Origin: Thermothelomyces thermophilus ATCC 42464
Lineage: Eukaryota; Ascomycota; Sordariomycetes; Sordariales; Chaetomiaceae
Assembly (NCBI RefSeq): GCF_000226095.1
Contig: NC_016472.1
Coordinates: 124,001-188,000 of the forward strand
Reading direction: 5' to 3'
DNA: 64,000 nucleotides
The notes below the pieces were generated by a model, which saw only the letters and a list, made by a program, of their open reading frames with translations, was not told the origin of the DNA and ran no database searches. This document shows positions 16,946 to 28,385 of this stretch, in pieces. The position numbers and the translations under genes were made by a program. Numbering within the stretch: the first letter of the stretch is position 1; each line of letters opens with the position of its first letter.

Positions 16946-18674
16946 TCATTTGTCGCCGGACTTGGGTTGGGCCGCCTCACGCTGCTGCTGCTGTTGCTGC
17001 TGTTGCTGCTCTATCCTGGCAGCGTCGAGCATGTCCTTCTCGGCATCCACCGCCTCGCCGACCTGCGCCTTCTCGATGGTGGGGTCCGCCTCGGCGTGTG
17101 CATGCCGCTCCTCTTTGTCATCAATGTTCTCGGTGTCCCGCGGCGTGGCGAAGCCGGTCGCCTGGTTCTCCTGATTCTGCTCGAGCTCCTCGTCGATGAG
17201 CTCCTGCTGCTCCTTGAGCACTTCAAGGCGTTGCTTGTTGGTCGCAGCCCCCTCGGCATTGTGCACTTCGAGCTCAATCTCGTGGAAGAGCTCCTCGGGG
17301 ATGGATGACAGCACACCCGTCAGTGCTTCGATCTGGCTAGACATGCCCTCCTCGGTCTGCGTCTGGCCGTACATGTAGGCATTGCTCAGCACCAGCAGGG
17401 TCGACGGGACCCCGTCGCGCAGCCGCAGGTCGAGCCAAGTCTGCAGGTCCTCACGGAGCCTGGCAGGCGACACCCCGTAGCTCTTGATGCCGCGGCTGGC
17501 GCAGGCCACCTGCAACTCGGCAACCGAGAGGCTGTCGACGCCTTCATAGCTGATGGCGCGGTCGTCCCGCTTGATCTGCCGCATGCGGTGGCGGATCTGG
17601 TACCGGAGCATCATATCGGTACCAAACGTGTTGAGGTTGAGATAGCGGCACATGGACACGAGCTGTGGCCGCGAGAGGTTGTCGAGCGTGACGTCGTCCT
17701 TGAAGACCTTGCACACCTTGATGACGTCCTCGGCCGTGGGCTTCTCGCCCGTGGAGCGGACCTTGCGGAAGAAGTTGGTAAACTCCTCCTTCTGCGCCGT
17801 CGCCTGGGTCAAGGGAAGGCCGGTTTCCTTGAGGGTCTGACGGAGGAAGTCGCTAACCTCCTTGCGCGTCGCCCGCAGCGTCGAGGCCTTCTTGTCCTTT
17901 GACTTTTGGCCTTCGTAGGTGCTGGGCAGCATGTTGGGGAACATCTTGAGGGCAACGGGAAGCAGGAGCTCGGCAAACGGAACGATGACGAAGACGGAGA
18001 AAGGTACCAGCCGGGCGAGGTCTTGAACGGTGCGCTTGAGCTGACGGTTCTCCCTCCGGGTAAGCTCGTATCCCGCAGCCATCTTGAGCGCGAGGCGCGA
18101 GCTGATCTTGACTTCGGCTGCCAGCAGTTTGGTGCCGTCCCAGTAATGCTGAGCCTCCTTCTTGATCTTTTGCCCGAGCGTCAGCTTCTTCTCCTCTTTC
18201 TTGCCCTCCGACTTGTCCACCGCGTCCTCCTTCTCGGCGGCCAACGGTGTGAGCGAGGCATCCGAATCCGCGGATGCTTGCTTGGCTTCCTCGGTCTTCA
18301 CCTCCGTCTTGGCCTTCTCAGGGACCTTCGCCGTCGGCTTCGTGGCGCTGGCAGGCTCCCTGGGGAGGGGCTTCTTAGCCTCCTCCGGATTGAAGCCCGG
18401 CGGCGGGACACCAGGAGGGCCATGAGTCGTTGTACTCGAGGTCGTCAAGGTCCGAATCGGAATGAGCAGGGCAGAGGCCGGCCCCAGATTCTGAGCATTG
18501 CGGGCCAAGTAGATTGATGCAGCAGGCAGTGCAGACCTCGGTAGAGCGCGGCCTGGCAACCAGCGTTAGCGACGAGCGTTCCCAATGTCCTCAAAAAGCG
18601 CAAGGGGACCCACCGGTTCCTGAGAACGGATTGACGACCAGCGCCCGGCGCGCAACTCTTGTAGAGGCGCTCAT
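16946..18674 (-). CDS. mdm38: LETM1-family mitochondrial inner-membrane protein (Mdm38-like)
   Basis: Exons 18674-18614 and 18552-16946 give 555 residues. LETM1/Mdm38 proteins support K+/H+ (or Ca2+/H+) exchange across the inner mitochondrial membrane and associate with mitoribosomes. The N-terminus is Arg/Ser/Ala-rich without acidic residues (MSASTRVARRALVV), as expected of a matrix presequence. The LETM1 domain covers about 148-410, with one membrane span near 202-223 (VPFSVFVIVPFAELLLPVAL) followed by KMFPNMLPSTY, the family signature. The C-terminus is acidic and coiled-coil, then has a poly-Gln run and ends at the stop. The first coding exon is only 61 nt and the intron 61 nt (GTGGGT donor, GCTAAC branch, CAG acceptor); without it the protein would start at an internal ATG and lose the presequence start. 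Mdm38 versus its paralogue Ylh47 is not separated here. Confidence 0.93.
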
Positions 18675-20085
18675 CACGGTTGCTAGGGATTAAAAGGGTA
18701 AAAAAAAAAAAAAAAAAGGTGTTAGAGGTAGGCCGTCAAACGGTAGCGACGGTTCTCTTTTCGGAACGATCGAGTTCGATATGCTATCGGAAAGACCGCG
18801 CTAGAGGGGTTGATGGCACTGGTACGGAGTATGATGCTGCGTTGAGAATCAAACATACGCTCCAGCGGTAGCTACAACGCAGCCAGAACGCAGACGCAAG
18901 CCCAGCCCAGTGGATGCTCCGGCAATTTCGGAAACGGAAGAACGTTGCGTGGCACAAATGCTTTGGCTCGCGAGGCCGCCCACAGTTTAAAAACCAGAGC
19001 CGAAGGGGAACCAATCGGGAGATATTGGGACCTCGAAAAGAAGAGTTCGGTATTCAGTTGCTCAAGATAAAGTTAAAAGTTGTTGGCCAACAGCGTTACC
19101 AAAGGGGGCGCAGTGGCCTTCAAAGTCCGACTCGGCGTTTCGCTGCGTTTCCAGGATGGGATTGCCATCCTCAAGTCGCCCCGCGGACTCCCCGACCAGG
19201 GGGGGTCCGGCGAGTCAGAATGGTCACGTGACACAACCCCAGAACTTCCCCATCCTGTCATCGAAAACGGACACTGCAGGGCCGGGTTCTGTCAGGGGGT
19301 TGCAGGTCTACGAAGAGGAATGATGAATCACTGCATCAGCCGAGTCCGTTTGCCATGTTCTCGTCAGCTCAGCACCCGAGGCCTCCGGACGAGAACGAAA
19401 CCAGTACGTGCGTCCAACCAATTGGGTCTCGCTTTAAGGAGTAGGCGTTGAAGGCTCAAGCCCCCGCGTTTGCACCCGATGTGCCGCGCTGGAGAAATAA
19501 GCTTCCTTCGCAGCCGGTGTCAAGCGCCGAAACGTGCTTTCTCCAGTCCCATCCCCTGGTCTAGTTTCAGGGCGGTAAGATAGATAAAAGGACAGTCAGA
19601 ACGGTAGTCAATACGTCCGTACACTAGAGCATATCGACTCCCGGGTCATTTCTGGTTATCGATAGTGAGCGACATCGGTGTCCCTGAACACCGCATCGTC
19701 TCAACAAAAACGCAAGCCTCATTTTGGTGAGGCGGCAGCGCCAATCTTTTTCCCCAAGGCGACCGCGGTCTTGAAAATGGAACAATGCCAAAGAGACCCG
19801 CGCTCGATCGCGACGCCATCTTCAAGGATAGGATAATTCAAAATCGTACCAGCCAAATCATGCAACTTCCTTCGACCTTGGTTTAACTCTTTGGCTTTCA
19901 CAAGCACAAGAATCTTGTTAGTAGCTTTTTTTTTTCGGTCCTCGGTTGCGTTTTGTTCTGTGCCGATAGTTAGCGTGTTGCCCCGCACTCTGATCTCTCG
20001 GATGCTCTAAAGACCATTTGATTGTGCCACTACTACGCCTCCAAGCCCCCGTAACGCAAGGCAAGTGTTCCATCGCCGCCTGACC
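18675..20085. other. Divergent promoter region, LETM1 and adenylate kinase
   Basis: Both neighbours are mitochondrial-type genes and read away from this 1.4 kb spacer. It contains an A-run at 18700-18717, a TACGGAGTA motif at 18822-18830 and a T-run at 19926-19935. Open frames of up to 123 codons (for example 19080-19451, plus) have no family features. Confidence 0.55.
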
Positions 20086-20959
20086 ATGCGCCTACGAAGA
20101 GCCGCCCGAGTTATTCTTTTTGGGGCGCCGGGAGTCGGGAAGGGAACGCAATCCGAGCGGCTGCTGCGCAGGTTCCCGCAACTCTCGTCCATCAGCTCCG
20201 GGGATCTCCTGAGACACAACGTCAAGCAGCGGACACCTCTAGGTGCGTGCGCGCGAGTTCGCCAACATTGCCCCATGTCAATAAGAACGGGGCGCAAGAA
20301 GGGCTAACGAACAGATTGCAGGAATCAAGGTGGAGAGCACAATGAAGGCCGGCGGCCTGGTTCCGGACGACATCATCCTCCGACTCATCAGTAACGAGCT
20401 CAACCAGCGCGGGTGGATCCACTGGGGCCACCCGTCGGGCAACGTCATGACGCTGTCTTCGTCGGCCGTCGACGCCGAGATGGCCGCGTTCGTCTCCTCC
20501 CCGGCACACGCGCGCGGCTACGGCCAGCCGCGCGTCAACGAAGACCCGTCCGCCTCGTTCCTCCTCGACGGCTTCCCGCGCACGGCGGCGCAGGCCGACC
20601 GGCTCGACGAGATCGTGCCCATCAACCTGGCCGTGTCCATCAAGACGCCGTTCGAGGTCATCATGGAGAGGATAAGCGGGCGGTGGGTGCACGAGCCGTC
20701 CGGGCGGGTGTACAACACGACCTTCAACGCGCCCAAGGTTCCCGGGCGCGACGACGTCACGGGCGAGCCGCTCGTGCGCCGGGCCGACGACAGCGAGGAG
20801 GTCTACCGCGCGCGGTGGAACAAGTTCCAGGAGACGAGCGAGCCGCTGCTGGAGCACTACGCCCGCAAGGGGGTGCTGTGGGAGGTCGAAGGCACGACCA
20901 GCGACGAGATCACGCCCAAGCTGTTCCGCGAGTTTGAGCGCCGGTTCGTCGAGGTCTGA
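20086..20959 (+). CDS. adk2: Adenylate kinase 3-type, mitochondrial GTP:AMP phosphotransferase
   Basis: Exons 20086-20242 and 20322-20959 encode 264 residues. The enzyme moves a phosphate from GTP (or another NTP) to AMP in the mitochondrial matrix. The P-loop GAPGVGKGT is at 13-21, the AMP-binding part continues to about 120, GFPRT is at 136-140 and the long LID (about 172-208) reads GRWVHEPSGRVYN and KVPGRDDVTGEPL, the AK3/AK4 type without zinc cysteines. An insertion with MTLSSSAVDAEM before FLLDGFPRT is, as I recall, shared by fungal Adk2. The basic first residues (MRLRRAARV) precede the P-loop directly. I chose ATG 20086; a frame upstream begins only with GTG. The 79-nt intron has GTGCGT, GCTAAC and CAG signals. 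A run of 18 C lies 16 bases past the stop. Confidence 0.95.
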
Positions 20960-22432
20960 TTGGCCCCGGCGGCGCCCCCCCCCCCCCCCCCCGGGGAAGC
21001 GTCATGTGCTACGTCGCAAAATCTCGTCTTTATTTTATTTTGTTTATTTTTTTCTCGAGTGGCCTGTTGTATGTGCTTCCCCTCAACGGCGAAGATTCGG
21101 TAATTGGGATGCTGCTACGACGGAAGGGCGTCTGGCGTTTTGGAAACAGAGCATGGTCTCGTCTCTCGGTTTTGGATACAGTCGGAGAGGTCATCTCGGC
21201 CATCTTGCTACTCGCTTAGAGCTTGTATTACAAGTCGGATGTTTCGGTTTTGATGCGTTTGCCTTGTTTCTTATCACCAGGTGCCGAGCACTACCTGCCA
21301 TATTTTGTGTACGCCTGTCTTTCTCGGAGTCGAATTGTTGGTTGCGCGTTCGTCCCAGCTCGAGCTTCAAGACCAGAAGGTTCAGATTCGAGTCGAGTCG
21401 TATGCACATGTACCGTATTTATTAGGTACGTTACGTACCTCAGGTAGGTCTGTACCTGGTATATCAGGTACGTACTTACGGTATGGTACCGTACCTACAT
21501 TTAGAACAAGTTTCAAACAGGAGTTGGTCTCGACTCTCTCGAGGGCACTGGCCCCCTTAGCAGATCGGACCTAGATCTTGGAACTGCAAAGGCGGGCCCA
21601 AAGGCCCAATCCCCCAGTGTCCGCATCCTCCGTACTGCGGGGAGCCGCTGCATGAGCTAAGTCGCCAAATCCTCTCAACCTCCCGAAACCCGAGGCACAT
21701 GGCACGGCAAGCGCTTCCTTTGGTGGGGTAGGCTGACCCCCTCAAAGAGTCTCGAGATCGGGAGGAGTCAGGCCAATCAGCTCACCGTAACACCTACCAA
21801 CCACAATCTCCCAGTTCCCCTCTTCGGAAGCCGCAGTTGCAGAATGTCTTGAACCACTGACTTTTTGTACCTGATCTGGACTCTCTTTTTGTTTTAGTTT
21901 AATCTTATTTTTTTCTCTCTTTTCTAGTCTCGGTCGCTTTCTTTTCGCGTCCCAGTGCTCTAAACAGCCCGTCACTACAACTCCATCCCAACCGTCAAGG
22001 CGTGTTTCAGATACTCGTTACCCCCCGGTCCCTCCCACGATGATAGCACCATGAACTGGCTGTTGCCTGAACAGCTTGAAGGTTGGAGAGTCTCTTCGCA
22101 TGACCGGCCCAGGCTATGTTTGTCGTGACCATCCGCCAGTATATTGCGCGGCCCCGTGTCGGTCATTCATTCGCATTGTCGATCTTGTCACGCGTAAACC
22201 TGCGTAGACCCCCCCCCCCCAAAAAAAAAAAAAAAATACGCTGGATAGCCGGCTCCGGCTTTAGATATTAACAGCCGGTGTCATAGTAGGTTTTTGCCGT
22301 CCGCGGCCACTGGGATATTCCAGGACTTACCGAACCCCCTTTACTCCTAGGCCACTGCTACTAACACGGCCTAAACGCTGAGAGAACATCTTCGACTAAG
22401 ACAGAACTCGCCCGCTTGCAAGCCAAGTCAAT
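20960..22432. other. Spacer between adenylate kinase and GH76 genes
   Basis: Starts with a C-run (20975-20992). A cluster of GGTAC/GTACC hairpins lies at 21424-21500 and C12 followed by A16 at 22209-22236. Two short minus-strand frames (22166-21975 and 21975-21742) end and begin close together but show no domain and no clear splice pair; I do not call a gene. Confidence 0.5.
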
Positions 22433-24319
22433 ATGCTGCTCACCTGGACCGTGGTCGTAGCTCTGGCCATGGCCGTCCGCGCTATGTCGCCCCGGTCATA
22501 CCCTCCATCGCTGCTAAGGGATGGGCTCAGCACGAGAGCGGGGGGCCCTTCGATTCCTGATGACATTGTCTTCCGAGACATGTGGATGGCGCTCAGCGAT
22601 TTGCAGGAGACGTACTTTGAGCGCTGGCTCGGGACCTGGCCTGACGGAATCGACTGGACCCGCGCCGTAATGGGCACGCATGTGGCCGCTACACTGCGGA
22701 CCATCTCGGACGAGCTGCGGCTCAGCGAGCCCACCCAGGACGCCGGGTGCGTCACCAGGAAGGAAGACGTTGTCGGCGGGTATTTTGCCGACGTGATCGC
22801 CTACTACTTTGCCGAAGACACCTTTGCCATCCGAAATCAGGCCTACGACGACATGCTCTGGGTCGTTTTGGCTTGGCTGGAGTCCATCCGGTTCATCGAC
22901 GAGCACAGCAGGGTTGTTGCCTCCGGGTCGTCGTGCTCCACAGAGTCGGGAGCCTGGCCCGGTGCCGAAACGTGGTATGGCAGTCGCTGGATACCCGCCT
23001 TCGCCCACCGCGCGAGGATATTCTGGGAGCTGGCGGCCAAGGGATGGGACACGAAGCTCTGCGGAGGCGGCATGATTTGGAATCCGCGCCTGATGCCGTA
23101 CAAGAACGCCATCACGAACCAACTCTTCATATCGGCCTCCATTAGCATGTATCTCCACTTTCCCGGCGATACTAACTCATCTCCTTTCTCCGCCGGCGTC
23201 GGTTCGGCCCTCGCCGGCGGTGTCGGTACCGCCGACTGGCCGCCCCACGACCCCATCTACGGCAAGGCCGCCCGGGATGCCCACGACTGGCTTGCTTCGT
23301 CCAACATGACCAACGCGCAAGGCCTCTACGCGGACGGCTTCCACGTCTCGGGCCAGAGCACCGGCAGCAACAACACGCGCTGTGACGACCGCGACGAGAT
23401 GGTCTACACCTACAACCAGGGCGTCCTCCTGTCGGGACTGATGGGCCTGTACCGGGCCACCGGTCAAGAACGCTACCTCCGCGAGGGCCACACCCTGATT
23501 CGGAACGTCATCTCCGCCACCGGGTACGATCTCGAGCAGGACAAGCCGGTCGACCCGATCCACCCGGATCGTGTCCCTCCCTGGCGCGGCCTCGGCCGCG
23601 TGGGCGTCCTAGAGGAAGCATGCGACGCGTCGGGGACGTGCTCCCAGGACGCGCAGACCTTCAAGGGCATCTGGATGCATCACTTTGCCGCGTTCTGCGC
23701 GCCGGCCGCGCTGCGGTTCACAGGCTCGGACTCTCTCGGCTCTCAACGGCCTCAGCCTCACGGGGAGGCAGGGGCAGGGGCGGGGGCCGGGACTATCCGG
23801 GCGCGGCACGAGCGCGAATGTAGGAGGTACATCCCGTGGCTGCGCCACAACGTGCGCGCCGCGACGGGCACGAGGGACGAAAACGGCCTGTTTGGCATGT
23901 GGTGGACCGCCGGGCTGCTGACGCTCACGAGCGGCGAGGCCATCGAGGCGGCCGGGGACCTGCACCCGCTCCCGCCGGGGGGGGACGGGGGGGAGGTGGT
24001 GGATTACCGGAACACGGGAGTGCCGCTGGATCCTAAGTGGACTCGTGCGGCCGGGGATGGGTGGTCGCCGGCAGTGCCGGTGCCGGATGCGAAAAGGACC
24101 GGTCAGGCACCGCTCGGTCACGGTCAGGGTGTTGTTGTTGGTGGTGGTTCGGGTTCGGGGGAAGTTAAGAGAGCCGGATCGGAGAAGAGGGCGGAGGCTT
24201 TGGAGGAGAGCGGTGCTTATGATCCCAATCTTCGCGGGCGAGGGAGGACGGTGGAAACGCAGGGCGGCGGACTGGCCGTCCTCAGGGCGTTGTGGGTGGT
24301 TTCTAGACTCGAGGGATAG
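22433..24319 (+). CDS. GH76 family protein (putative alpha-1,6-mannanase), secreted
   Basis: A single exon of 628 residues. The N-terminus LLTWTVVVALAMAVRA is a signal peptide. The body matches glycoside hydrolase 76: an (alpha/alpha)6 barrel with the adjacent aspartates D139-D140 in AYDDMLW as the likely catalytic pair, GGGMIWNPR and YKNAITNQLF in mid-domain, DEMVYTYNQGVLLSGL further on and FKGIWMHHFA near the domain end. Family members act on alpha-1,6-mannan or, as with Dfg5/Dcw1, link GPI proteins to the wall. Here the C-terminal 150 residues are Gly-rich and charged, without a clear GPI signal, so a soluble secreted enzyme is more likely than a Dfg5-type protein. The start is the first ATG of the frame. 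Stand-alone gene; substrate unproven. Confidence 0.92.
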   Translation: MLLTWTVVVALAMAVRAMSPRSYPPSLLRDGLSTRAGGPSIPDDIVFRDMWMALSDLQETYFERWLGTWPDGIDWTRAVMGTHVAATLRTISDELRLSEPTQDAGCVTRKEDVVGGYFADVIAYYFAEDTFAIRNQAYDDMLWVVLAWLESIRFIDEHSRVVASGSSCSTESGAWPGAETWYGSRWIPAFAHRARIFWELAAKGWDTKLCGGGMIWNPRLMPYKNAITNQLFISASISMYLHFPGDTNSSPFSAGVGSALAGGVGTADWPPHDPIYGKAARDAHDWLASSNMTNAQGLYADGFHVSGQSTGSNNTRCDDRDEMVYTYNQGVLLSGLMGLYRATGQERYLREGHTLIRNVISATGYDLEQDKPVDPIHPDRVPPWRGLGRVGVLEEACDASGTCSQDAQTFKGIWMHHFAAFCAPAALRFTGSDSLGSQRPQPHGEAGAGAGAGTIRARHERECRRYIPWLRHNVRAATGTRDENGLFGMWWTAGLLTLTSGEAIEAAGDLHPLPPGGDGGEVVDYRNTGVPLDPKWTRAAGDGWSPAVPVPDAKRTGQAPLGHGQGVVVGGGSGSGEVKRAGSEKRAEALEESGAYDPNLRGRGRTVETQGGGLAVLRALWVVSRLEG

Positions 24320-24925
24320 CGGCGTTTGATTTTTGATTTGGGGGGATGTTCGGGACGTTAACTGGTGTTATGAGCGTCGGAGTATGGCATTGCGTTCAGG
24401 GGTCATGTGCAATACACAAGCGTTACGGTTACTGTTTTATGATATTTTCGGCAATTGTAAACGCTAGTTATAGGAACCTCTAATCCGTACTTTAGCCGAT
24501 TAGGGGTCACAAGTCGAGATGCAGTTAGTCTGTACGGGAGTACGGATTATACGAGTTACTATGTAGGTATTGGCTTCATATGGGCGAGACGATCTCGCCC
24601 ATGGGTTTCCAGGGTTAGGGGTTTGAATTGCTTGAGTGAACGCTCAAGCACCAAGTCGCACGCAGCACGGTTCCTCAACACCCCGCCACGGGCAAGCACA
24701 TACGCGAACCTAACAAACCAACCCACCGACGACACCGGCCTTGGGATTTCGCAAAACAGAAAACTGCGCCATTCATCTCGCGATTTTCCCCCCGCTTTCC
24801 GAGAATATAAACAACTCGGTTGTTTGTCGTGACGCCACCCGTGATAATCGCCGCGTACCCAGGGAAGAAAGAAAAAAAAAAAAAACAAGTACAATTTTAC
24901 ATACCTATACGTATACGATACCAAA
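24320..24925. other. Y14 promoter and GH76 3' flank
   Basis: Contains TAATCCGTA/TACGGATTA motifs at 24482-24490 and 24540-24548 and an A-run at 24872-24884, 42 bases before the Y14 start. No gene seen. Confidence 0.55.
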
Positions 24926-25005
24926 ATGGCCTCTGAAGCCATGGACCTCGACGAGCCGGTCCGGCAAGGACGCGGCGACGGCTCGGCGTCCAACAACATC
25001 ATCAT

Positions 25006-25036
<31 letters not shown>

Positions 25037-25676
25037 AGCAGCAGCAACGACGTGAGCTCGGCCAAGCTGGCCGCCATGCAGACGGCGACCAAGGCGACGG
25101 CGGTGCGGTCGATCGAGGGCTGGATCGTCATGGTGACCAACGTGCACGAGGAGGCCGACGAGGAGGCCATCCACGACAAGTTCGGCGAGTTTGGCGAGAT
25201 CCGCAACGTGCACCTCAACCTGGACCGCAGGACCGGTTACGTGAAGGTGAGTTGCCATGTGCGAGCAGGGAGAAGGAGGGGGAGGGAAAGAGGGGGGGAG
25301 GTTTCCCAGCCTTCACTTCTTGTTGTTGTTTTCACTTCGTACCGAGAGAGGAGACGCTGGTTGTTTGTTTGTCTCGATTTTGTTGGCTGACGACCTTCTT
25401 TTTTTTTTTTTTTTTTTTCCTCGCCTCCAGGGCTACGCGTTGATCGAGTACACCACGCTGGAGGAGGCGCGCGCGGCCATCGACGGCGCCAACAACACGG
25501 ACCTGCTGGGCCAGACGGTCAAGGTCGACTTTGCCTTTGTGCGGCCGCCGCCGGGCAAGGCGACCAACAATACGCGGCCAGGCGGCGGCGGCGGCGGTGC
25601 CGCGCGGGGATCGAACCGCGGGGCGCGCAGCGGGAGGAGCCGGAGCCGCAGTCCCGGCGCGGGGAGGGATGATTGA
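24926..25676 (+). CDS. Y14/RBM8A, exon junction complex RNA-binding protein
   Basis: Exons 24926-25246 and 25431-25676 encode 188 residues. Y14 pairs with Mago in the exon junction complex that marks spliced mRNA. One RRM covers about 63-145. RNP2 is WIVMVTNV at 66-73 and RNP1 is KGYALIEY at 107-114, and the sequence between ([18 protein letters not shown]) is highly typical of Y14. The C-terminus is Gly/Arg/Ser-rich (GRSRSRSPG). A poly-Asn run of about ten residues, coded by AAC triplets, sits near residue 30. The intron (184 nt) lies exactly at the RNP1 lysine, phase 0, with a GTGAGT donor and a T-run of 21 before the CAG acceptor. The ATG context ccaaaATGG is favourable. In family terms the core is intact; only the N-terminal low-complexity part is lineage-specific. 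Confidence 0.95.
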
Positions 25677-26277
25677 TGCTGCTCTCCTCTCCGTGAAGGG
25701 CCGAGGGAAAGATTAAGAGGGCGGACCCGGGGCGGGCTAGCGCTGCTGGAGGGGCATTGGGCAAAAAAAAAAGAAAAGAAAAATTAGGCTGAGGATTCCG
25801 TCGCCCCCATCCAGGTGTTGGGCCGGAAGATAGTTTCGGGAATGCCTTTGCCCGTGACGGAGCAGCATGAGTGTGGTGCGTGCATCAGCCGATGTGTCCT
25901 CGACGGGGGTGAATGGAAAGACACGTCGGCATCTTGCCAGCACAGTTTGACGGTAGGTAGTGCCCCCCGTGGCTGGATCACGCGTCTGCTGGCTGGGCTA
26001 ACTGTCTCTCAAAGAGAACGAAAGTAGCCAGGATGCCACACGGCTTGACTGGATTAGCATTACAACTGGTGTCGAACGGACGACTTAGAGTTGATACAAT
26101 CGGGCTTTTTAATGCAGCCGGTAGAGCGACCTTGGAGAAGCGCCACAAAATAGAAGCACCAGGCATGATCACCACCATCATTACAGTCACTCCAAGATCA
26201 CGGGGTTGTTGCTTGTCCCGGGATGTGATGCCAGCTCAGCCCCCAGATATTGACCGTCCAGTGCCAACGGAGCGGCA

Positions 26278-26315
<38 letters not shown>

Positions 26316-26454
26316 CAACAGGCACAATCAAGGTAATCATGTAACCAGACTTGAATAATTCGGTTGCTACAAGGTGGAGGTGTCCCTCCCCTTCCCGTCC
26401 CTCCCCCATACCACCCTAGCTCCTCACCTCTCCCCCCCTCCCCCCCCTTTTTAA
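25677..26454. other. 3' spacer between converging Y14 and DUF7721 genes
   Basis: Holds 3' flanks of both genes, a TG microsatellite and C/T-rich stretches at 26390-26450. No coding frame with features. Confidence 0.55.
26279..26312. repeat. (TG)17 microsatellite
   Basis: Seventeen uninterrupted TG units in the spacer between the Y14 and DUF7721 genes. Confidence 0.97.
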
Positions 26455-27505
26455 TCATTTCAGGAACTTGCCCGCCAGGTTCAACAGCCCAGCAGCAGCA
26501 GCACCGCCGCCGCCCTCCTGCTGCTGAGCGCCCCCGTGGCTCTTGAGGTACATCTTGAGCGCCAGCTCGCCGGCCTTCATGACGACGCTCTGCTTGTCCG
26601 CGCCGGGCTCGACCTTGCCCTGGGCCGCCTGGGCGTCGAACAGCTTGGCGGCCTGCGCCATGGCCAGGCCGACGAAGGCGTTCTGGCTCTGCCCATGCTG
26701 CGGCTCCGACGACGAGGAGGAGGAGGAGGAGGAGGTGAAGAGCTTGAGGGCCTGCACGGCGGCGGCGCTGCCGAGGGACGAGGTCGAGGCGGGCTGGTTG
26801 TGGGAGGAGGAGGAGGAGGAGGAGGAGGAGTCGCCAAAGCCGAAGAACTGACGGTGGGATTCGACGGCGCCTGTAACGTAATTTTGCAGAGGGGAGTGTG
26901 AGATAAGATGTATGTATATATGTGGATGTATGTACGCGAATAGTCATTGGTTGGTAGAAGGGGGAACGAGGTGAAAGGGGGAGGAGGAGGACGAGGGGGG
27001 ACGAGGGGAAGAGGGGGGGCGGGGGAAAGAAACGTACCCTGCTCATCGATATCGTCGTCAGACTCGTGCTTCTTGTTGTCCAGCAACTTGGCGATGGCGT
27101 TGGCGAAAAAGTCCTCGTCCTCCGGCGCTTCCTTGGCGGCAACCGAGGCCGCGCCGCGCAGGTCGTCGTCGCCCGGGTGGGCGTAGCCACCGCCGGCCGG
27201 GTAGGAACCGCCGTGCGTGACTACAAGAGTAAAAAGGTGGGAGCGCGGTTTGTTAGATCAAGGGGGTGCGAGAGCGCGAAGGGAGAGGCGGGAAGGGGGG
27301 AATGGTCGCCCTACGATTGCCACCGCCCTGGTGCAGGCCTGGTCGAGGGTAGCTACGTTAGCGGCTGCTATGGCATGGATGGCATGGCACGGCATGTCTG
27401 CTTGCTGGGACGGTCAATCAATGAATGGGGCGTTTGCTCACCGTGGGGACGCTCGTCGTCGTCGCCGACCACCTTGTCGACAACTTTCCCGAGAAGCTTG
27501 TCCAT
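26455..27505 (-). CDS. DUF7721 ('beta-flanking protein'-type) small fungal protein
   Basis: Exons 27505-27442, 27220-27038 and 26870-26455 join in phase to 220 residues. Function is unknown. The N-terminus MDKLLGKVVDKVVGDDD is followed by a Gly-rich part, then HPGDDDLRGAASVAAKEA and IAKLLDNKKHESDDDIDEQ, a Ser-rich linker, and a helical Ala-rich C-terminal half with NAFVGLAMAQAAKLFDAQ, GADKQSVVMKAGELALKMY and a final LLNLAGKFLK. This order, as I recall, is that of the fungal DUF7721/'beta-flanking' proteins; no catalytic motif is visible. Introns are 221 and 167 nt with GTGAGC and GTACGT donors. The repeated helical segments suggest self-assembly, but that is only inference. It sits between Y14 and white collar 2, both unrelated. 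Gene structure is firmer than the family name. Confidence 0.75.
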
Positions 27506-28385
27506 GTTGGATTTGGGAAGACCGAAGGGGGACTTGAAGTACCGTGGTTAGTGATGAGACATGCGTGGGCACCGTTATGGGCGGCAAGCGACAGTTTACT
27601 TTCAACTGCCCGTTGCACGGGGTTTTGTTTTGGCTCCAGGTTATTCCCTCTTTTATGTAATCCGTATGTATGTACGCTAAGTTGGGGAAGGGAGAGAGGG
27701 GCAACACCGATCTCAGCTGCAAGTGCAGCAACAGCGGGGTAAAGTGACCAAGGCAGCTGAGAGACAGGGGCTCCATCCCCTCATTCAGCCGACCCTCGAG
27801 CTGAGGGAGTCCAATGGCGTCTGCTTTCGGGTGAGGCACACATCTCGCGCGCTGTCTGCGAACCGAACAGGGCGGGGAACTTTTCTCGCATTGATTGCCT
27901 TGTCTTGCTTTTTGAAACGGCAACCAAAACTCGCTCATGCGCTCCCGTCCCACAAACCACAAATCGTCCTTTTTTTGGCAATCCGTAAACATCTCATAAC
28001 CCGCCTATCTACTTACTACCCTCAGTAGAGAGACCCCGCTCCTATCCGGGCATTGTCCTTCGACCCTGATCTACGAGTCAGGCAGTGGCCCCCGGCGGAT
28101 AGTTAGGAGGAGGCCATGCGCGCCAGACGACAAAGGCAGAACACGCGGCCCCCCCCCTTCTTTCCTCGCCCTAACTTTCTCGCCCACTAAAATCTGCAGG
28201 CGTTGAAGAGCGATCTGGAGCCTCGAGGTCCTTTCCGCGATCCTGGAGACTTCTCGCGTCCCCTGGAGTTCCGGTCAGCGCCGTCAACCTCCGAGTGAAG
28301 AGGATGCCGGGTTACCGCAAAGTCGTGCACGCATATGTGTGTATTGCCTGTGCCCACTTGGAAGAGATGATGAACGGATGACTTC
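27506..28385. other. DUF7721 promoter and wc-2 3' flank
   Basis: No gene seen. Short open frames on both strands lack codon bias. The stretch 28154-28161 is a C-run; 28190-28385 is probably the wc-2 3' untranslated region. Confidence 0.55.

Noticed and set aside
20065-20085. Earlier start for the adenylate kinase at 20065
   Set aside because: The codon there is GTG; the first ATG in frame is 20086 and directly precedes the P-loop as expected.
21742-22166. Two adjoining minus-strand frames that could be a two-exon small gene
   Set aside because: No donor/acceptor pair with a branch site joins them in phase, and neither has family features.
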